This document shows positions 8,603 to 16,640 of a stretch of 64,000 nt of DNA, in pieces (positions within the stretch are counted from its first letter, which is position 1; every line of letters starts with the position of its first letter). Source of the stretch: Tumebacillus avium (GTDB lineage Bacteria > Bacillota > Bacilli > Tumebacillales > Tumebacillaceae); assembly GCF_002162355.1 (NCBI RefSeq), contig NZ_CP021434.1:2146501-2210500 (forward strand), given 5' to 3'. The notes under the pieces are model-generated. The model had not been told where the DNA came from. It worked only from the letters and a program-made list of their open reading frames with translations, and ran no database searches. Made by a program: the position numbers and the translations under genes.

Positions 8603-9082
8603 ATGATGCTGACCTATCACACGGGATCGGTAGAAGAGACGCAAAGCGTCGCGAAGGCGCTCGGGGAGATTGTGCAGCCGGGCGATTTGCTTTGTCTGTC
8701 GGGTGATTTGGGCGCGGGCAAGACGACGTTTACCCAGGGCCTGGCGCGCGGATTGGGCGTGGAAGAGCCGGTCTCTTCGCCGACGTTTACGATTATCAAG
8801 GAATATGACGAGGGGCGCATCCCTCTGTATCATATGGACATTTACCGCCTCGGCGAGTCGGCGGCGGCAGAAGATCTGGGATTTGACGAGTACTTTTTTG
8901 GCGAGGGCGTGTCGGTGGTGGAATGGGCGGAGTGGCTGCAGGATGTGCTGCCGGAAGACCGCGTGCAGGTGATCGTGCACAACCTGACCCCGACAGACCG
9001 CGAGATCACATTCGCGGCGACAGGTCCGCGCTCGGAAGCAAGGCTAAAGGAGTTGGAGAAGACGTGCCCTACCTCGCGATAG
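8603..9082 (+). CDS. tsaE: tRNA threonylcarbamoyladenosine synthesis ATPase TsaE
   Basis: TsaE is the small P-loop ATPase that drives cycling of the TsaB-TsaD complex when it makes the t6A modification at position 37 of tRNAs reading ANN codons. The 159-aa protein has the Walker A motif GDLGAGKTT near residue 35, followed by VSSPTFTI and YHMDIYRL, then VEWAEW, all typical. The ATG at 8603 lies one base after the thiL stop and has GGGAG seven bases before it. Its 3' end overlaps tsaB by 19 bp. Confidence 0.95.
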   Translation: MMLTYHTGSVEETQSVAKALGEIVQPGDLLCLSGDLGAGKTTFTQGLARGLGVEEPVSSPTFTIIKEYDEGRIPLYHMDIYRLGESAAAEDLGFDEYFFGEGVSVVEWAEWLQDVLPEDRVQVIVHNLTPTDREITFAATGPRSEARLKELEKTCPTSR

Positions 9083-9813
9083 ATACGGCCACACAGACGC
9101 TGAGCGTCGCAGTCGGTGAACAGGGAAAGCTGCTCGGCGAAGCGACGACACAGCTTTCGAAGAACCATTCGGTGAAAATGATGCCTTTGCTCGAAGGCTT
9201 GATGAGCAACCTCGACCTCGCGCCGGACACCTTGCAAGGCATCGTCGTTGGACGCGGGCCCGGCTCGTATACGGGCGTGCGCATCGCGGTGACGGCGGCG
9301 AAGGCGTTTGCGATGGCGCTGAAAATTCCGCTGGTCGGCGTGTCGTCGCTCGATGCGCTGGCCCGGCACGGAGCGATGAGCGACGCGTTGATCGTGCCGA
9401 TGTTTGATGCGCGGCGCAAACAGGCGTACACGGCGTTTTATGAAGTGCAAAACGGTGAGTTTGTGAAGATCACCGACGATCAGCTGATGGTGCTCGACGA
9501 CCTGATCAAAGCGATCAACTCGCGCATGGTGGTGCGCCGCTTGGACAAGCGCCCGGTGAAAGTGCTGCTGCTCGGTGACGGCGCGCAGGCGCATCGCGAG
9601 GAACTGCGCGAACGGCTCGGGGAAAAAGCGCTGTTTGCGCCGTCGCCCAGCCATGATTTTGTGCGGGCGGCGCATTTGCTGGAAGCGGGGATTCCTCTGA
9701 TCGAAGCGGGCGAAGCGCATGATGCGGCGACGTTTGCGCCGGAGTACTTGCAACTGGTCGAAGCGGAGAAAAAGTGGCTGGAAGCGCAGGGAGCGGGAGG
9801 GAAGACGGAGTGA
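9064..9813 (+). CDS. tsaB: tRNA threonylcarbamoyladenosine synthesis scaffold TsaB
   Basis: TsaB is the inactive ASKHA-fold partner of TsaD and the platform for TsaE. The protein (249 aa) starts YLAIDTATQTLSVAV and contains GRGPGSYTGVRIAV, the family signature. GTG at 9064 is the start: GGAG lies just before it, and it matches the family N terminus, while the longer open frame upstream is a shadow of tsaE. It overlaps tsaE by 19 bp and rimI by four bases (GTGA), so the operon is translationally coupled throughout. Confidence 0.95.
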   Translation: MPYLAIDTATQTLSVAVGEQGKLLGEATTQLSKNHSVKMMPLLEGLMSNLDLAPDTLQGIVVGRGPGSYTGVRIAVTAAKAFAMALKIPLVGVSSLDALARHGAMSDALIVPMFDARRKQAYTAFYEVQNGEFVKITDDQLMVLDDLIKAINSRMVVRRLDKRPVKVLLLGDGAQAHREELRERLGEKALFAPSPSHDFVRAAHLLEAGIPLIEAGEAHDAATFAPEYLQLVEAEKKWLEAQGAGGKTE

Positions 9814-10289
9814 CAGACCCGCTTGTGTACCGGAAGATGGTCTTGGAGGACCTCGACCGGGTGATGGAGATTGAACATCAGTCCTTTTCGCTGCCGTGGT
9901 CGCGCGAGGCCTATGTGGCGGAGCTGACCAACAACCATTTTGCCAAATATCTGGTCGTGACGCTGGGCGGCGATGTGGTGGGCTATGCCGGGATGTGGGT
10001 GATCTTGGACGAAGCGCACATCACCAACATCGCGATCGACCCGGCTGTGCGCGGGCGGCGTTTAGGCGAACATCTGATGCGCGAAATGATGGCGTGGAGC
10101 ATGGCGCATGGAGCGGAGCGGATGACGCTGGAAGTGCGCGTTTCCAACCTGGCCGCGCAAAAGCTGTACGACCGCCTCGGCTTCCAAAGCTATGGCATTC
10201 GCAAAGGCTATTACACGGACAACAACGAAGACGCGATGATCATGTGGGCGGAACTGCCGCATGCCGACGCCGCTTCGGGAATGGAGTAG
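9810..10289 (+). CDS. rimI: Ribosomal protein alanine N-acetyltransferase
   Basis: RimI acetylates the N-terminal Ala of ribosomal protein S18 using acetyl-CoA. This 159-aa GNAT-fold protein has the [10 protein letters not shown] start region, [20 protein letters not shown] with the acetyl-CoA loop RGRRLG, and [19 protein letters not shown], typical of RimI. GTG at 9810 overlaps the tsaB stop in a GTGA unit and has GGGAGG upstream. Its place between tsaB and tsaD is the usual Firmicute order. Confidence 0.94.
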   Translation: MTDPLVYRKMVLEDLDRVMEIEHQSFSLPWSREAYVAELTNNHFAKYLVVTLGGDVVGYAGMWVILDEAHITNIAIDPAVRGRRLGEHLMREMMAWSMAHGAERMTLEVRVSNLAAQKLYDRLGFQSYGIRKGYYTDNNEDAMIMWAELPHADAASGME

Positions 10290-10296
10290 AGGGCGG

Positions 10297-11382
10297 ATGA
10301 GCTTTGCAAAGAGAATCCGAAGCAAATATGAACAGGACCGCGCAGCCGGCAAACCGGTTGTGATCCTGGGGATCGAGACGAGCTGTGACGAGACGTCGGC
10401 GGCGGTGATTCGCGACGGCAAGGAGATCTTGTCCAACGTGATCGCGTCGCAGATCGAGATCCACAAGCGGTTTGGCGGCGTGGTGCCGGAAGTGGCGTCG
10501 CGCAAGCATGTGGAGAGCATCAGCGGCGTGGTGGAAGAAGCGTTGGAGCAGGCAGGCGTGACTTTGGACGACCTGTCTGCGGTGGCGGTGACGTACGGGC
10601 CGGGTCTGGTCGGAGCGTTGCTGACCGGGGTGGCGTTTGCCAAAGGGCTGTGCTGGTCGAAAGGCATCCCGCTGATCGGGGTGCAGCATATTGCGGGGCA
10701 TATCTACGCCAACTTTTTGTCGGGCGGGATGGAGCCGCCGTTGATCGCGCTGGTCGTGTCGGGCGGGCATACGGAGATCGTGCATATGCCGGCACACGGC
10801 GAGTTTTCGTTCCTCGGCCGCACCCGCGACGATGCGGCAGGCGAGGCGTACGACAAAGTGGCCCGTTCGATGGGTCTCGACTACCCGGGCGGCCCGTTGA
10901 TCGACCGCCTGGCGCAGGAAGGGAACCCGGAGGCCTATCTCTTTCCGCGCGCGTGGATCGATGAGGAGTCGATGGACTTTTCCTTCTCCGGCTTGAAGTC
11001 GGCGGTGATCAATACCCTGCACAACGCCGAGCAGCGCGGCGAGGAGATCGTGCAAGCGGACATCGCGGCCTCGTTCCAAGCCTCAGTGGTCGACGTGCTG
11101 GTGGAGAAGACGGTACGTGCGGTGAACAAGACCGGCGTGCGCAATGTCGTGGTCGCAGGCGGTGTCGCGGCGAACAAAGGCCTGCGTGCCCGGCTGACCG
11201 AGCGTGCGGGGCAAGAGGGCTTCCATGTGCATTTCCCCACTCTCGACCTCTGCACCGACAACGCCGCGATGATCGCAGCGGCCGCGTTCCCGCTGTATGC
11301 GGAAGGCAAGTTCCACGATCTTGATCTGAACGCCATCGCCAGCCTTAGCCTGACGAAGTGGGCGGATACGAAGACGATATAA
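10297..11382 (+). CDS. tsaD: tRNA threonylcarbamoyltransferase TsaD
   Basis: TsaD transfers the threonylcarbamoyl group onto A37 of tRNA. The 361-aa protein holds [15 protein letters not shown] near residue 24, the metal-binding HIAGH motif, VSGGHTEIV, and the late [10 protein letters not shown] loop, all conserved. ATG at 10297 is eight bases after the rimI stop; GGAG lies about ten bases upstream, inside the rimI end. It is the last gene before a terminator. The protein has about 20 extra residues ahead of the core compared with many orthologs. Confidence 0.95.
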   Translation: MSFAKRIRSKYEQDRAAGKPVVILGIETSCDETSAAVIRDGKEILSNVIASQIEIHKRFGGVVPEVASRKHVESISGVVEEALEQAGVTLDDLSAVAVTYGPGLVGALLTGVAFAKGLCWSKGIPLIGVQHIAGHIYANFLSGGMEPPLIALVVSGGHTEIVHMPAHGEFSFLGRTRDDAAGEAYDKVARSMGLDYPGGPLIDRLAQEGNPEAYLFPRAWIDEESMDFSFSGLKSAVINTLHNAEQRGEEIVQADIAASFQASVVDVLVEKTVRAVNKTGVRNVVVAGGVAANKGLRARLTERAGQEGFHVHFPTLDLCTDNAAMIAAAAFPLYAEGKFHDLDLNAIASLSLTKWADTKTI

Positions 11383-11393
11383 CGAATCATAAG

Positions 11394-11428
11394 AAAAGAA
11401 CCTTGCGATCGATGCGAGGTTCTTTTTT
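11394..11428 (+). terminator. Terminator of the thiL-tsaD operon
   Basis: AAGAACCTTGC pairs with GCGAGGTTCTT (one wobble) over a short loop and is followed by T6. It closes the five-gene operon. The 170 bp after it are AT-rich and hold only the promoter of the secreted protein gene (TTGATT at 11519-11524, TAGTAT at 11542-11547, spacer 17). Confidence 0.85.
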
Positions 11429-11600
11429 GGTAATTCCAAGTAGTCTAGGATTCTAGTGGAATTTTGAGCATATACAATTTTAAGGAACATAATGATAAAT
11501 AGATGTGTGCTATATGTGTTGATTATATTATGATCGCATAGTAGTATTGCAGTATATTCATTTTAAAGTAAGAACAATTAAAATGAAAGGTGGATGAGTT

Positions 11601-11963
11601 ATGAAAAACGTGAAGAAGGCCATTTTTGGTGCGGTAGCAGCACTCAGCCTGTTGGCTGCACCGAGCAACGCACTTGCAGCAGAAAACGGTTCGTGGGACC
11701 CTATCGGTACTTATGACATGGGAGCTAGCGGTAGTTTTAATATCCTAAATGTCTACTCCGGTGGCGGTGACGTAAAATTCTGCGTGACCAGTACTTCTCA
11801 AGCCGTCTACTTCAAATTGCAGACCCCTGACAAGCGGCTTTTGTATCATGATGAGTTCTCCAACAACTGCTCGATTTTCAGAGGAGTTGGCGGTGCTGGT
11901 TATTATCAACTGATTCATCGTTATGCCGGTCAACCGGCTGTGACGGTTAGTTATTTCGATTGA
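11601..11963 (+). CDS. Small secreted protein, 120 aa
   Basis: The protein has a clear Sec signal peptide: a KNVKK start, a hydrophobic core AIFGAVAALSLLAAP and an ALA-A cleavage site near residue 27. The mature part is about 93 residues, rich in Gly, Ser and Tyr, with two Cys (near residues 55 and 89) that could form a disulfide. AAAGGTGG precedes the ATG. I recognise no domain. The gene stands alone between two terminators. Confidence 0.75.
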   Translation: MKNVKKAIFGAVAALSLLAAPSNALAAENGSWDPIGTYDMGASGSFNILNVYSGGGDVKFCVTSTSQAVYFKLQTPDKRLLYHDEFSNNCSIFRGVGGAGYYQLIHRYAGQPAVTVSYFD

Positions 11964-11980
11964 TCCTGTCTCTAATGGGG

Positions 11981-12016
11981 AAAAACTCCTGTAACCACAA
12001 TGGTTCAGGAGTTTTT
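11981..12016. terminator. Strong bidirectional terminator
   Basis: AAAAACTCCTG and CAGGAGTTTTT pair perfectly, and inside them AACCA pairs with TGGTT over a CAA loop, with one bulged T. It serves the secreted protein gene and the convergent GNAT gene. Confidence 0.92.
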
Positions 12017-12030
12017 CTTTACCTTGCTGG

Positions 12031-12522
12031 TCATAAAAGCTTTTCCATCGCCATCACGTCGACGAATTTGCCGTCGAGTTGGCCTTGGTTGTGGAAGACG
12101 CCGACTTCGCGGAAGCCTGCTTTGCGGTAGAGGCTCTGGCCTAACGCGTTGAAGGGGAAGGTGAACAGGACGATTTTGTGAAACTGGGCTGCGCGGGCTT
12201 GCGACTCGAGTTCGGCCAGGAGCAGTTTGCCGATTCCATGCCCTCGGAAGGCGCGGTCGATGTAGATCGACAGGTCGGCAACACCCCGGTAAGCCAGCCG
12301 CGGGCTGTAGGGGTTGACGGACGCCCAGCCGGCGATTTCTCCTTGGGCGGTCTCGGCGATGAGCACGAAGTAGCGCTCTTCTCGCTGCGTAAACCAATGT
12401 AGCATGTAGTCCAGCGTTTTCGGTTCCGTCTCCAGTGTGGCGATGCGGTCTTCGATTCCTTGGTTGTAAATTCTCAATATGTGTTCCAGATCGGCTGCAG
12501 TGGCTCTGCGGATCACGGTCAT
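12031..12522 (-). CDS. GNAT N-acetyltransferase (phosphinothricin acetyltransferase-like)
   Basis: This 163-aa GNAT enzyme starts MTVIRRATAADLEHI and shows GWASVNPYSPRLAYRG and the acetyl-CoA loop RGHGIGKLLL near residue 90. The arrangement resembles the phosphinothricin/methionine-sulfoximine acetyltransferase subgroup, but the acceptor amine is unknown. The start at 12522 is set by GGAG eight bases upstream; the longer frame to its right runs through the arsR operator and promoter. The gene is divergent from arsR, and the shared region holds one ArsR-type operator, so its expression may also respond to that repressor. Confidence 0.85.
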   Translation of the reverse strand: MTVIRRATAADLEHILRIYNQGIEDRIATLETEPKTLDYMLHWFTQREERYFVLIAETAQGEIAGWASVNPYSPRLAYRGVADLSIYIDRAFRGHGIGKLLLAELESQARAAQFHKIVLFTFPFNALGQSLYRKAGFREVGVFHNQGQLDGKFVDVMAMEKLL

Positions 12523-12570
12523 CACGATCACTCCTTGTTTTCCAAGATACAGGATGGCTGGGAATTTTGC

Positions 12571-12586
12571 ATCAAAAAAATTTGAT
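12571..12586. promoter_or_regulatory. ArsR-type operator 1
   Basis: A palindrome ATCAA-N6-TTGAT. It is the first of three copies around arsR-arsI and lies just upstream of the arsR -35 box, between the divergent GNAT and arsR genes. Confidence 0.75.
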
Positions 12587-12594
12587 ACGAAGTA

Positions 12595-12623
12595 TTGCAA
12601 ATTGGCATGAGATGCCATATGAT
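12595..12623 (+). promoter_or_regulatory. Promoter of arsR
   Basis: TTGCAA (12595-12600) and TATGAT (12618-12623) are separated by 17 bp. Operator 1 sits just upstream and operator 2 just after the expected start site, as expected for autoregulation. Confidence 0.75.
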
Positions 12624-12639
12624 GGTGTCAGAGAGATGA

Positions 12640-12655
12640 ATCAAGAAAATTTGAT
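12640..12655. promoter_or_regulatory. ArsR-type operator 2
   Basis: Second copy of ATCAA-N6-TTGAT, placed 16-32 bp after the -10 box and just before the arsR ribosome site. Bound repressor here would block the start of transcription. Confidence 0.78.
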
Positions 12656-12671
12656 GTGAAGGTGAAACACG

Positions 12672-13013
12672 ATGCAGCATGAACATGAACTGCCGATGAT
12701 CGACAACACGCCGGAAGCGGAGTTTGAAAAGTATGAAGCGAAGTTCAAAGCGCTGGCCGATGCCAAGCGGCTGCGGATCATGAACCTGCTGGTGCGAAAC
12801 GGCAAGGTCTGCGTATGCGACTTGGCGGAGATGATGAACCTGCCGCAGTCCAAACTCTCGTACCACTTGAAGATTCTGCTGGAGCAGCAATTGATTCTGG
12901 TGGAGACGCATGGCAAGTGGAACTACTACCAGCTCAATCAACAAGAAGTGAACCATGTGCTTTCGGAAGAGCTCTGCTGCTTGTTCCGATTGAACACGCC
13001 TGGCTGCTGCTAA
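12672..13013 (+). CDS. arsR: ArsR-family metalloid-responsive repressor
   Basis: This 113-aa winged-helix protein has the ArsR core: FKALADAKRLRIMNLL, then CVCDLAEMM with Cys 47 and Cys 49 in the first recognition helix region, followed by the DNA-reading helix QSKLSYHLKILLEQ. CxC at this place is the As(III) sensor of ArsR-type repressors. Two further Cys pairs (102-103 and 112-113) lie at the C terminus and may bind metalloid too. It is the first gene of an operon with the ArsI-like enzyme, and three ATCAA-N6-TTGAT sites around the genes point to autoregulation. Confidence 0.92.
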   Translation: MQHEHELPMIDNTPEAEFEKYEAKFKALADAKRLRIMNLLVRNGKVCVCDLAEMMNLPQSKLSYHLKILLEQQLILVETHGKWNYYQLNQQEVNHVLSEELCCLFRLNTPGCC

Positions 13014-13031
13014 AATTTTTTTGACCTTCAC

Positions 13032-13047
13032 ATCAAAAAATCTTGAT
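13032..13047. promoter_or_regulatory. ArsR-type operator 3
   Basis: Third copy of ATCAA-N6-TTGAT, lying in the gap between arsR and arsI, 21 bp before arsI. It suggests that arsI has separate control, or that this is a roadblock to reading from arsR. Confidence 0.75.
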
Positions 13048-13067
13048 GTATCCTTCCAAAAAAAGAG

Positions 13068-13571
13068 ATGGAGATGATGACGAACATGCGTATGCACGTT
13101 GCGATCAATGTAAAAGAACTGGAAGCGAGCCTGGCGTTTTACACAGCCTTTTTTGGAACGGAACCGACGAAAGTGAAAGCGGACTATGCGAAATTTGAAC
13201 TCCAGAACCCGCCGCTGCACTTCTCACTGAACGTGCGTCCCTATGAGTCGCGCGGGGTGCTGAATCACATGGGCTTCCAAGTGGCGAGCACGGAAGCGGT
13301 GATGGGAGTGCGCTCCCGCCTGCAAGCGGCCGGGCTGGTGGCGCTGGATGAGATGAACACGACCTGCTGCTACGCCGTGCAGGATAAGATCTGGGTGCGT
13401 GATCCGGAAGGCAACGCTTGGGAGATCTTCTTTACGAAAGCAGATTCCGAATTTGAGTCGGCTCGTGAAGTCGGCGACGAAGAGGTTTGCTGTGTGACTC
13501 CTGCTCCTACAACAGAAACAGCAACAGTGACCACTCAATCGACAGGCGGCTGCGGGTGCAGCAGCAACTAG
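13068..13571 (+). CDS. arsI: ArsI/CadI family VOC metalloenzyme (organoarsenical C-As lyase-like)
   Basis: The protein (167 aa) is a vicinal-oxygen-chelate fold enzyme. Residues in line with the Fe ligands of ArsI are seen: His10, His67 (LNHMGF) and Glu119 (NAWEIF), and the vicinal pair Cys100-Cys101 in NTTCCYAV that binds trivalent arsenic. Known ArsI enzymes split the C-As bond of methylarsenite with O2. The C-terminal tail adds four more Cys (CC at 141-142 and GGCGC) in a flexible stretch. It follows arsR with an operator between, so arsenic control is expected. The exact start is open: ATG at 13068, 13077 or 13086 are in frame. Confidence 0.9.
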   Translation: MEMMTNMRMHVAINVKELEASLAFYTAFFGTEPTKVKADYAKFELQNPPLHFSLNVRPYESRGVLNHMGFQVASTEAVMGVRSRLQAAGLVALDEMNTTCCYAVQDKIWVRDPEGNAWEIFFTKADSEFESAREVGDEEVCCVTPAPTTETATVTTQSTGGCGCSSN

Positions 13572-13586
13572 TAAAGGCAGATGGGA

Positions 13587-13613
13587 AAAGATCACTTTGT
13601 GTGGTCTTTTTTG
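13587..13613 (+). terminator. Terminator of arsR-arsI
   Basis: AAAGATCAC pairs with GTGGTCTTT (one wobble) over a TTTGT-type loop and runs into T6. Confidence 0.82.
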
Positions 13614-13622
13614 CTTTTTCGG

Positions 13623-13651
13623 TTGGAGTGAATGACAGATTATGTTATAAC
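13623..13651 (+). promoter_or_regulatory. Promoter of the CDF exporter gene
   Basis: TTGGAG (13623-13628) and TATAAC (13646-13651) are 17 bp apart, directly upstream of a metal-type operator. Confidence 0.65.
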
Positions 13652-13655
13652 TTAT

Positions 13656-13675
13656 ATATGAGCAATTATTCATAT
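13656..13675. promoter_or_regulatory. SmtB/CzrA-type zinc operator
   Basis: The palindrome ATATGA-N8-TCATAT, with the inner TGAGCAATTATTCA, fits the half-sites known for the zinc sensors SmtB and CzrA. It covers the expected transcription start of the CDF gene. No czrA gene is in this window. Confidence 0.65.
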
Positions 13676-13707
13676 GTTACGATCGTTCTCGAAAAGGGGG
13701 CTTACAT

Positions 13708-14661
13708 TTGGGACATCATCATGACCATCATCACCACGATCATCATGATCACGAACACCACCACGGACATGGGCATCACCACCATCACGGGGATGGGAGC
13801 CGCAAGTCGCTGACGTTTGCGCTGATCATCACGGGCGGGGTGTTTGCGGCGGAGCTGGCCGGGGGGATTTTGACGAACAGTTTGGCGTTGCTGTCGGATG
13901 CGGCGCACATGTTCAGCGACGTGGCGGCGCTGGCGATCTCGTTGATCGCGCTGTGGCTGATGGCGAAACCGGCGACGCTGAAGCGCACGTTTGGGCTGAA
14001 GCGGGCGGAGGTGCTGGCGGCGTTGTTCAATGCGGTCACGCTGATCGTCGTCGCGCTGTATATCTTCTGGGAAGCAGCACAGCGTTTCCAACATCCGCCT
14101 GAAGTGCAGAGCGGACTGATGCTTGGCGTCGCCTTTGTCGGGCTGGCTGCCAACCTGCTCAGCGCCTGGTTCCTCATGCGCGGCGGCGACCACAAGCACA
14201 ACCTGAACGTGCGCGGCGCGCTTCTGCATGTGCTCGGCGACGCGCTGGGCTCGGTCGGAGCGATCGGCGCGGCGGTAATCATGATGCTGACCGGTTGGTA
14301 CTACGCCGACCCGCTCATCTCCGTGATCATCGGCGTGCTGGTGCTGCTCAGCTCGCTGCGCCTGCTCAAAGAAACGATCTCCGTGCTGCTCGAAGCCGTA
14401 CCGGCACATCTTGATCTCACCAAGATCAAACATGCCATGCAAGGCGTCGCGCACGTCGAAGAAGTGTACGACTTGCACGTCTGGACGGTCAGCTCCGGGT
14501 TCCTCTCGATGAGCGGACATGTTGTCATCGACAGTGATGCAAACAGCGACGACGTGCTGCGCAGCCTCGAAGAAGTCCTGTCCCATCAATTCGGGCTCAC
14601 CCATACCACGATCCAGATCGAACGGGAGAACCGCTCCGCCGGAAATGGAGTCTGCCAATAA
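13708..14661 (+). CDS. czcD: Cation diffusion facilitator (CzcD-like zinc exporter)
   Basis: This 317-aa membrane exporter pumps divalent metal (Zn, also Co or Cd in the family) out of the cell in exchange for protons. It starts with a very His-rich tail: 19 of the first 30 residues are His, with Asp and Gly between. Six membrane segments follow, with the metal-site motifs SLALLSDAAHMFSDV in helix 2 and HVLGDALGSVG in helix 5, and the cytoplasmic C-terminal domain carries DLHVWTVSSG. TTG at 13708 is the start, with GGGGG eight bases upstream. A CzrA-type operator lies in front. Confidence 0.93.
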   Translation: MGHHHDHHHHDHHDHEHHHGHGHHHHHGDGSRKSLTFALIITGGVFAAELAGGILTNSLALLSDAAHMFSDVAALAISLIALWLMAKPATLKRTFGLKRAEVLAALFNAVTLIVVALYIFWEAAQRFQHPPEVQSGLMLGVAFVGLAANLLSAWFLMRGGDHKHNLNVRGALLHVLGDALGSVGAIGAAVIMMLTGWYYADPLISVIIGVLVLLSSLRLLKETISVLLEAVPAHLDLTKIKHAMQGVAHVEEVYDLHVWTVSSGFLSMSGHVVIDSDANSDDVLRSLEEVLSHQFGLTHTTIQIERENRSAGNGVCQ

Positions 14662-14689
14662 AAAACAGCACCCCCTAAGGGTGCTGTTT
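14661..14689. terminator. Terminator between czcD and the amidase gene
   Basis: AAACAGCACCC (14663-14673) pairs with GGGTGCTGTTT (14679-14689). The longer T run is on the minus strand, so it mainly ends the amidase transcript, but it can act both ways. Confidence 0.85.
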
Positions 14690-14704
14690 CGCATTTCTAT
14701 GAAA

Positions 14705-15436
14705 TTAGAAGCCCCACCAGTAGACGTGCATACCTTGAGAGTACGCCACAGCCAGGTTTTGCTTGAAGGTGGAGGACTTCAGGTTGGTTGCGTCGGTGTA
14801 GTTGGAGATGAAGCCCGTTTCGCCGAGGGATGCCGGCATGTTGGTGTTGCGCAGCACGTAGAAGTCGGCCGACTTAACGCCGCGCAGGGTGGAGTAGTGA
14901 GATTTCAGCTTGTTGTACAGGTCGGTCGCCAGGCGCTGGCCGTTGGTGCTGCCCGGATAGTAGTAGGTTTCCAGACCGTTCGGCGTGGATGTGGTGTAGG
15001 AGTTGATGTGGAAGGACACGAAGAAGTTCGCGCCTTTGTTGTTTGCATACGTGGTGCGGTCGCCCAGCGTCAAGGTGGTGTCAGCGATGCGGGTCATGTA
15101 CACGGTAGCCGGGTAGTTCGCTACGATGTAGTTCTTGGAACGGGTCGCGATGTCGAGAACAACGTCCGACTCGCGGATGCCGTTGCCGACAGCGCCCGGA
15201 TCGGAACCGCCATGGCCCGGGTCGAGCACGATGATCGGGTTGGCTTCCGGCATGATGATCGCTTCGTTTGCTTTCTTCAGCGACGGATCATAGTTGGCCG
15301 GAGCCGGTTCGGAAGTGGACAGGCCTTCCGGTGCGATTGCGTCCAGAGCTTGACCGTTGTCCTTCGCAGCGAGAGCCGGAGTGGACAGGATGGTGGTGCA
15401 GACCAGTGCTGCTACCAAAGTTTTAGCCATTTTCAT
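14705..15436 (-). CDS. N-acetylmuramoyl-L-alanine amidase (Amidase_3), secreted
   Basis: This wall hydrolase cleaves the bond between muramic acid and L-Ala in peptidoglycan. A Sec signal peptide ends in TPALAA near residue 24. The Amidase_3 zinc site is seen as IVLDPGHGG, then the acidic residue in the NGIRESDVVL stretch, and FFVSFHINSY with the second His; the catalytic Glu is in LGETGFISN near the C terminus. The domain fills the rest with no wall-binding repeats. The start at 15436 is nine bases after GGGAG, whereas the upstream ATG touches that site. Confidence 0.92.
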   Translation of the reverse strand: MKMAKTLVAALVCTTILSTPALAAKDNGQALDAIAPEGLSTSEPAPANYDPSLKKANEAIIMPEANPIIVLDPGHGGSDPGAVGNGIRESDVVLDIATRSKNYIVANYPATVYMTRIADTTLTLGDRTTYANNKGANFFVSFHINSYTTSTPNGLETYYYPGSTNGQRLATDLYNKLKSHYSTLRGVKSADFYVLRNTNMPASLGETGFISNYTDATNLKSSTFKQNLAVAYSQGMHVYWWGF

Positions 15437-15518
15437 AGATAACATCTCCCTTTTTCTATGCGTGATTTATTTCTATAAAAAGCGCAGAGCGCCTCGTATA
15501 GACAACATGAGATCCGGC

Positions 15519-16493
15519 CTAGAACAGCAGCCGGACGTTGTGCGGCAGGTCCTGCCAAAAGGCGTCCCACCGGCTGGCGGTCAAATTCTCCGGGTACAAG
15601 CCGTAGCCTGCAGGCTCTTTTTGCGCTTCGAGCCACGAGCGGAACTGATTGGTCTGCTTATCCTGATAGAGCAGGCTGTAGATCTTCTGGCGCGATTCCT
15701 GGTACGTCTGCTGCTTCGGTGTGGTGATGTCCTCGATGATCAGCCAATAAATCCAGTCACCGTCCTGCACAGGACCTGTGACTTGCCCCTGCGGCGCTTG
15801 GAACGCAAAGGCGGAGAATGGCTCCGATGTGTTCTGCGCGAAGACCTGCTGGGAGGTTAACTCTTCCCAAGCGTACATCCGGCCGTTCGGATCGACCTGG
15901 AACTGTTCGATCACCGTCTGAAAATCTTTCGCGGTGACGCCGTTCATCCGGGAGACCGTGGCCGCATCGTCAGCTTTGGCGCGCAGGTAGCGGATCGTGC
16001 GGAACTCGGGAACATAGAACAGCTCTTTGTTTTCGTTGTAGTACGCGGTCATCTCTTCCTCGGAGACCTGCATCTCCTGCGTCATGCGCTTCTTCAGCTC
16101 AAAGCCGATCAGCGCACGGCGGTAGTTGGACTTCGCATCCTCTTCCGTCATCTGCAGTTCTTTCAAAGCAGCAGCACGGTCGGCCGATGTGGCGCCAAGC
16201 TGTTCGAGCTGCTTGGTCACCGCCGCCTCATCTGCGGTGATGCCGAGTTCACGGCCCTTGTAGAGCACGAGCTCTTCCAAACTGCGCCGTTCGAGCAGGC
16301 TCTGCTCTTCTTCCCGACTGTAGCTGAGGCCCGCGGACAGAGCCGGTCGCAAAGCTTCCCACTCCGTCTTGCGCATCGCCTGCTCATCCACCACAAACAG
16401 CAGCGGATTGTACAACAGCCCGGCGAAAAGCAGCAAACTGCCACTGATCAAGATGACTAGACCACTTGTTGCAAGCCAGATTCGTTTTTTCAT
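15519..16493 (-). CDS. Membrane-anchored SurA/PrsA-like peptidyl-prolyl isomerase
   Basis: The 324-aa protein has a short KKR start and one membrane helix (about residues 5-28), and no lipobox Cys, so it is anchored by an uncleaved helix. The N-terminal SurA-like helical region includes SLEELVLYKGRELGI and MTEEDAKSNYRRALIGFELKKRM; a parvulin-like domain follows from about residue 160 (VPEFRTIRYLRAK to WIYWLII). It probably helps fold exported proteins outside the membrane. It is upstream of the amidase gene in the same direction, but 82 bp separate them. Confidence 0.75.
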   Translation of the reverse strand: MKKRIWLATSGLVILISGSLLLFAGLLYNPLLFVVDEQAMRKTEWEALRPALSAGLSYSREEEQSLLERRSLEELVLYKGRELGITADEAAVTKQLEQLGATSADRAAALKELQMTEEDAKSNYRRALIGFELKKRMTQEMQVSEEEMTAYYNENKELFYVPEFRTIRYLRAKADDAATVSRMNGVTAKDFQTVIEQFQVDPNGRMYAWEELTSQQVFAQNTSEPFSAFAFQAPQGQVTGPVQDGDWIYWLIIEDITTPKQQTYQESRQKIYSLLYQDKQTNQFRSWLEAQKEPAGYGLYPENLTASRWDAFWQDLPHNVRLLF

Positions 16494-16640
16494 CTCATCA
16501 CCTGTTCCAAATGCCTTTCGGTGGCATTATTGCCATAATTATATGATAACGAGTCGTAACTAAAAATTCAATTGTTATTTTTTATTGTTTATATGTTGGT
16601 TATAAAGGACATATGACGGAAAAGTGGAAAAATTTACAGG

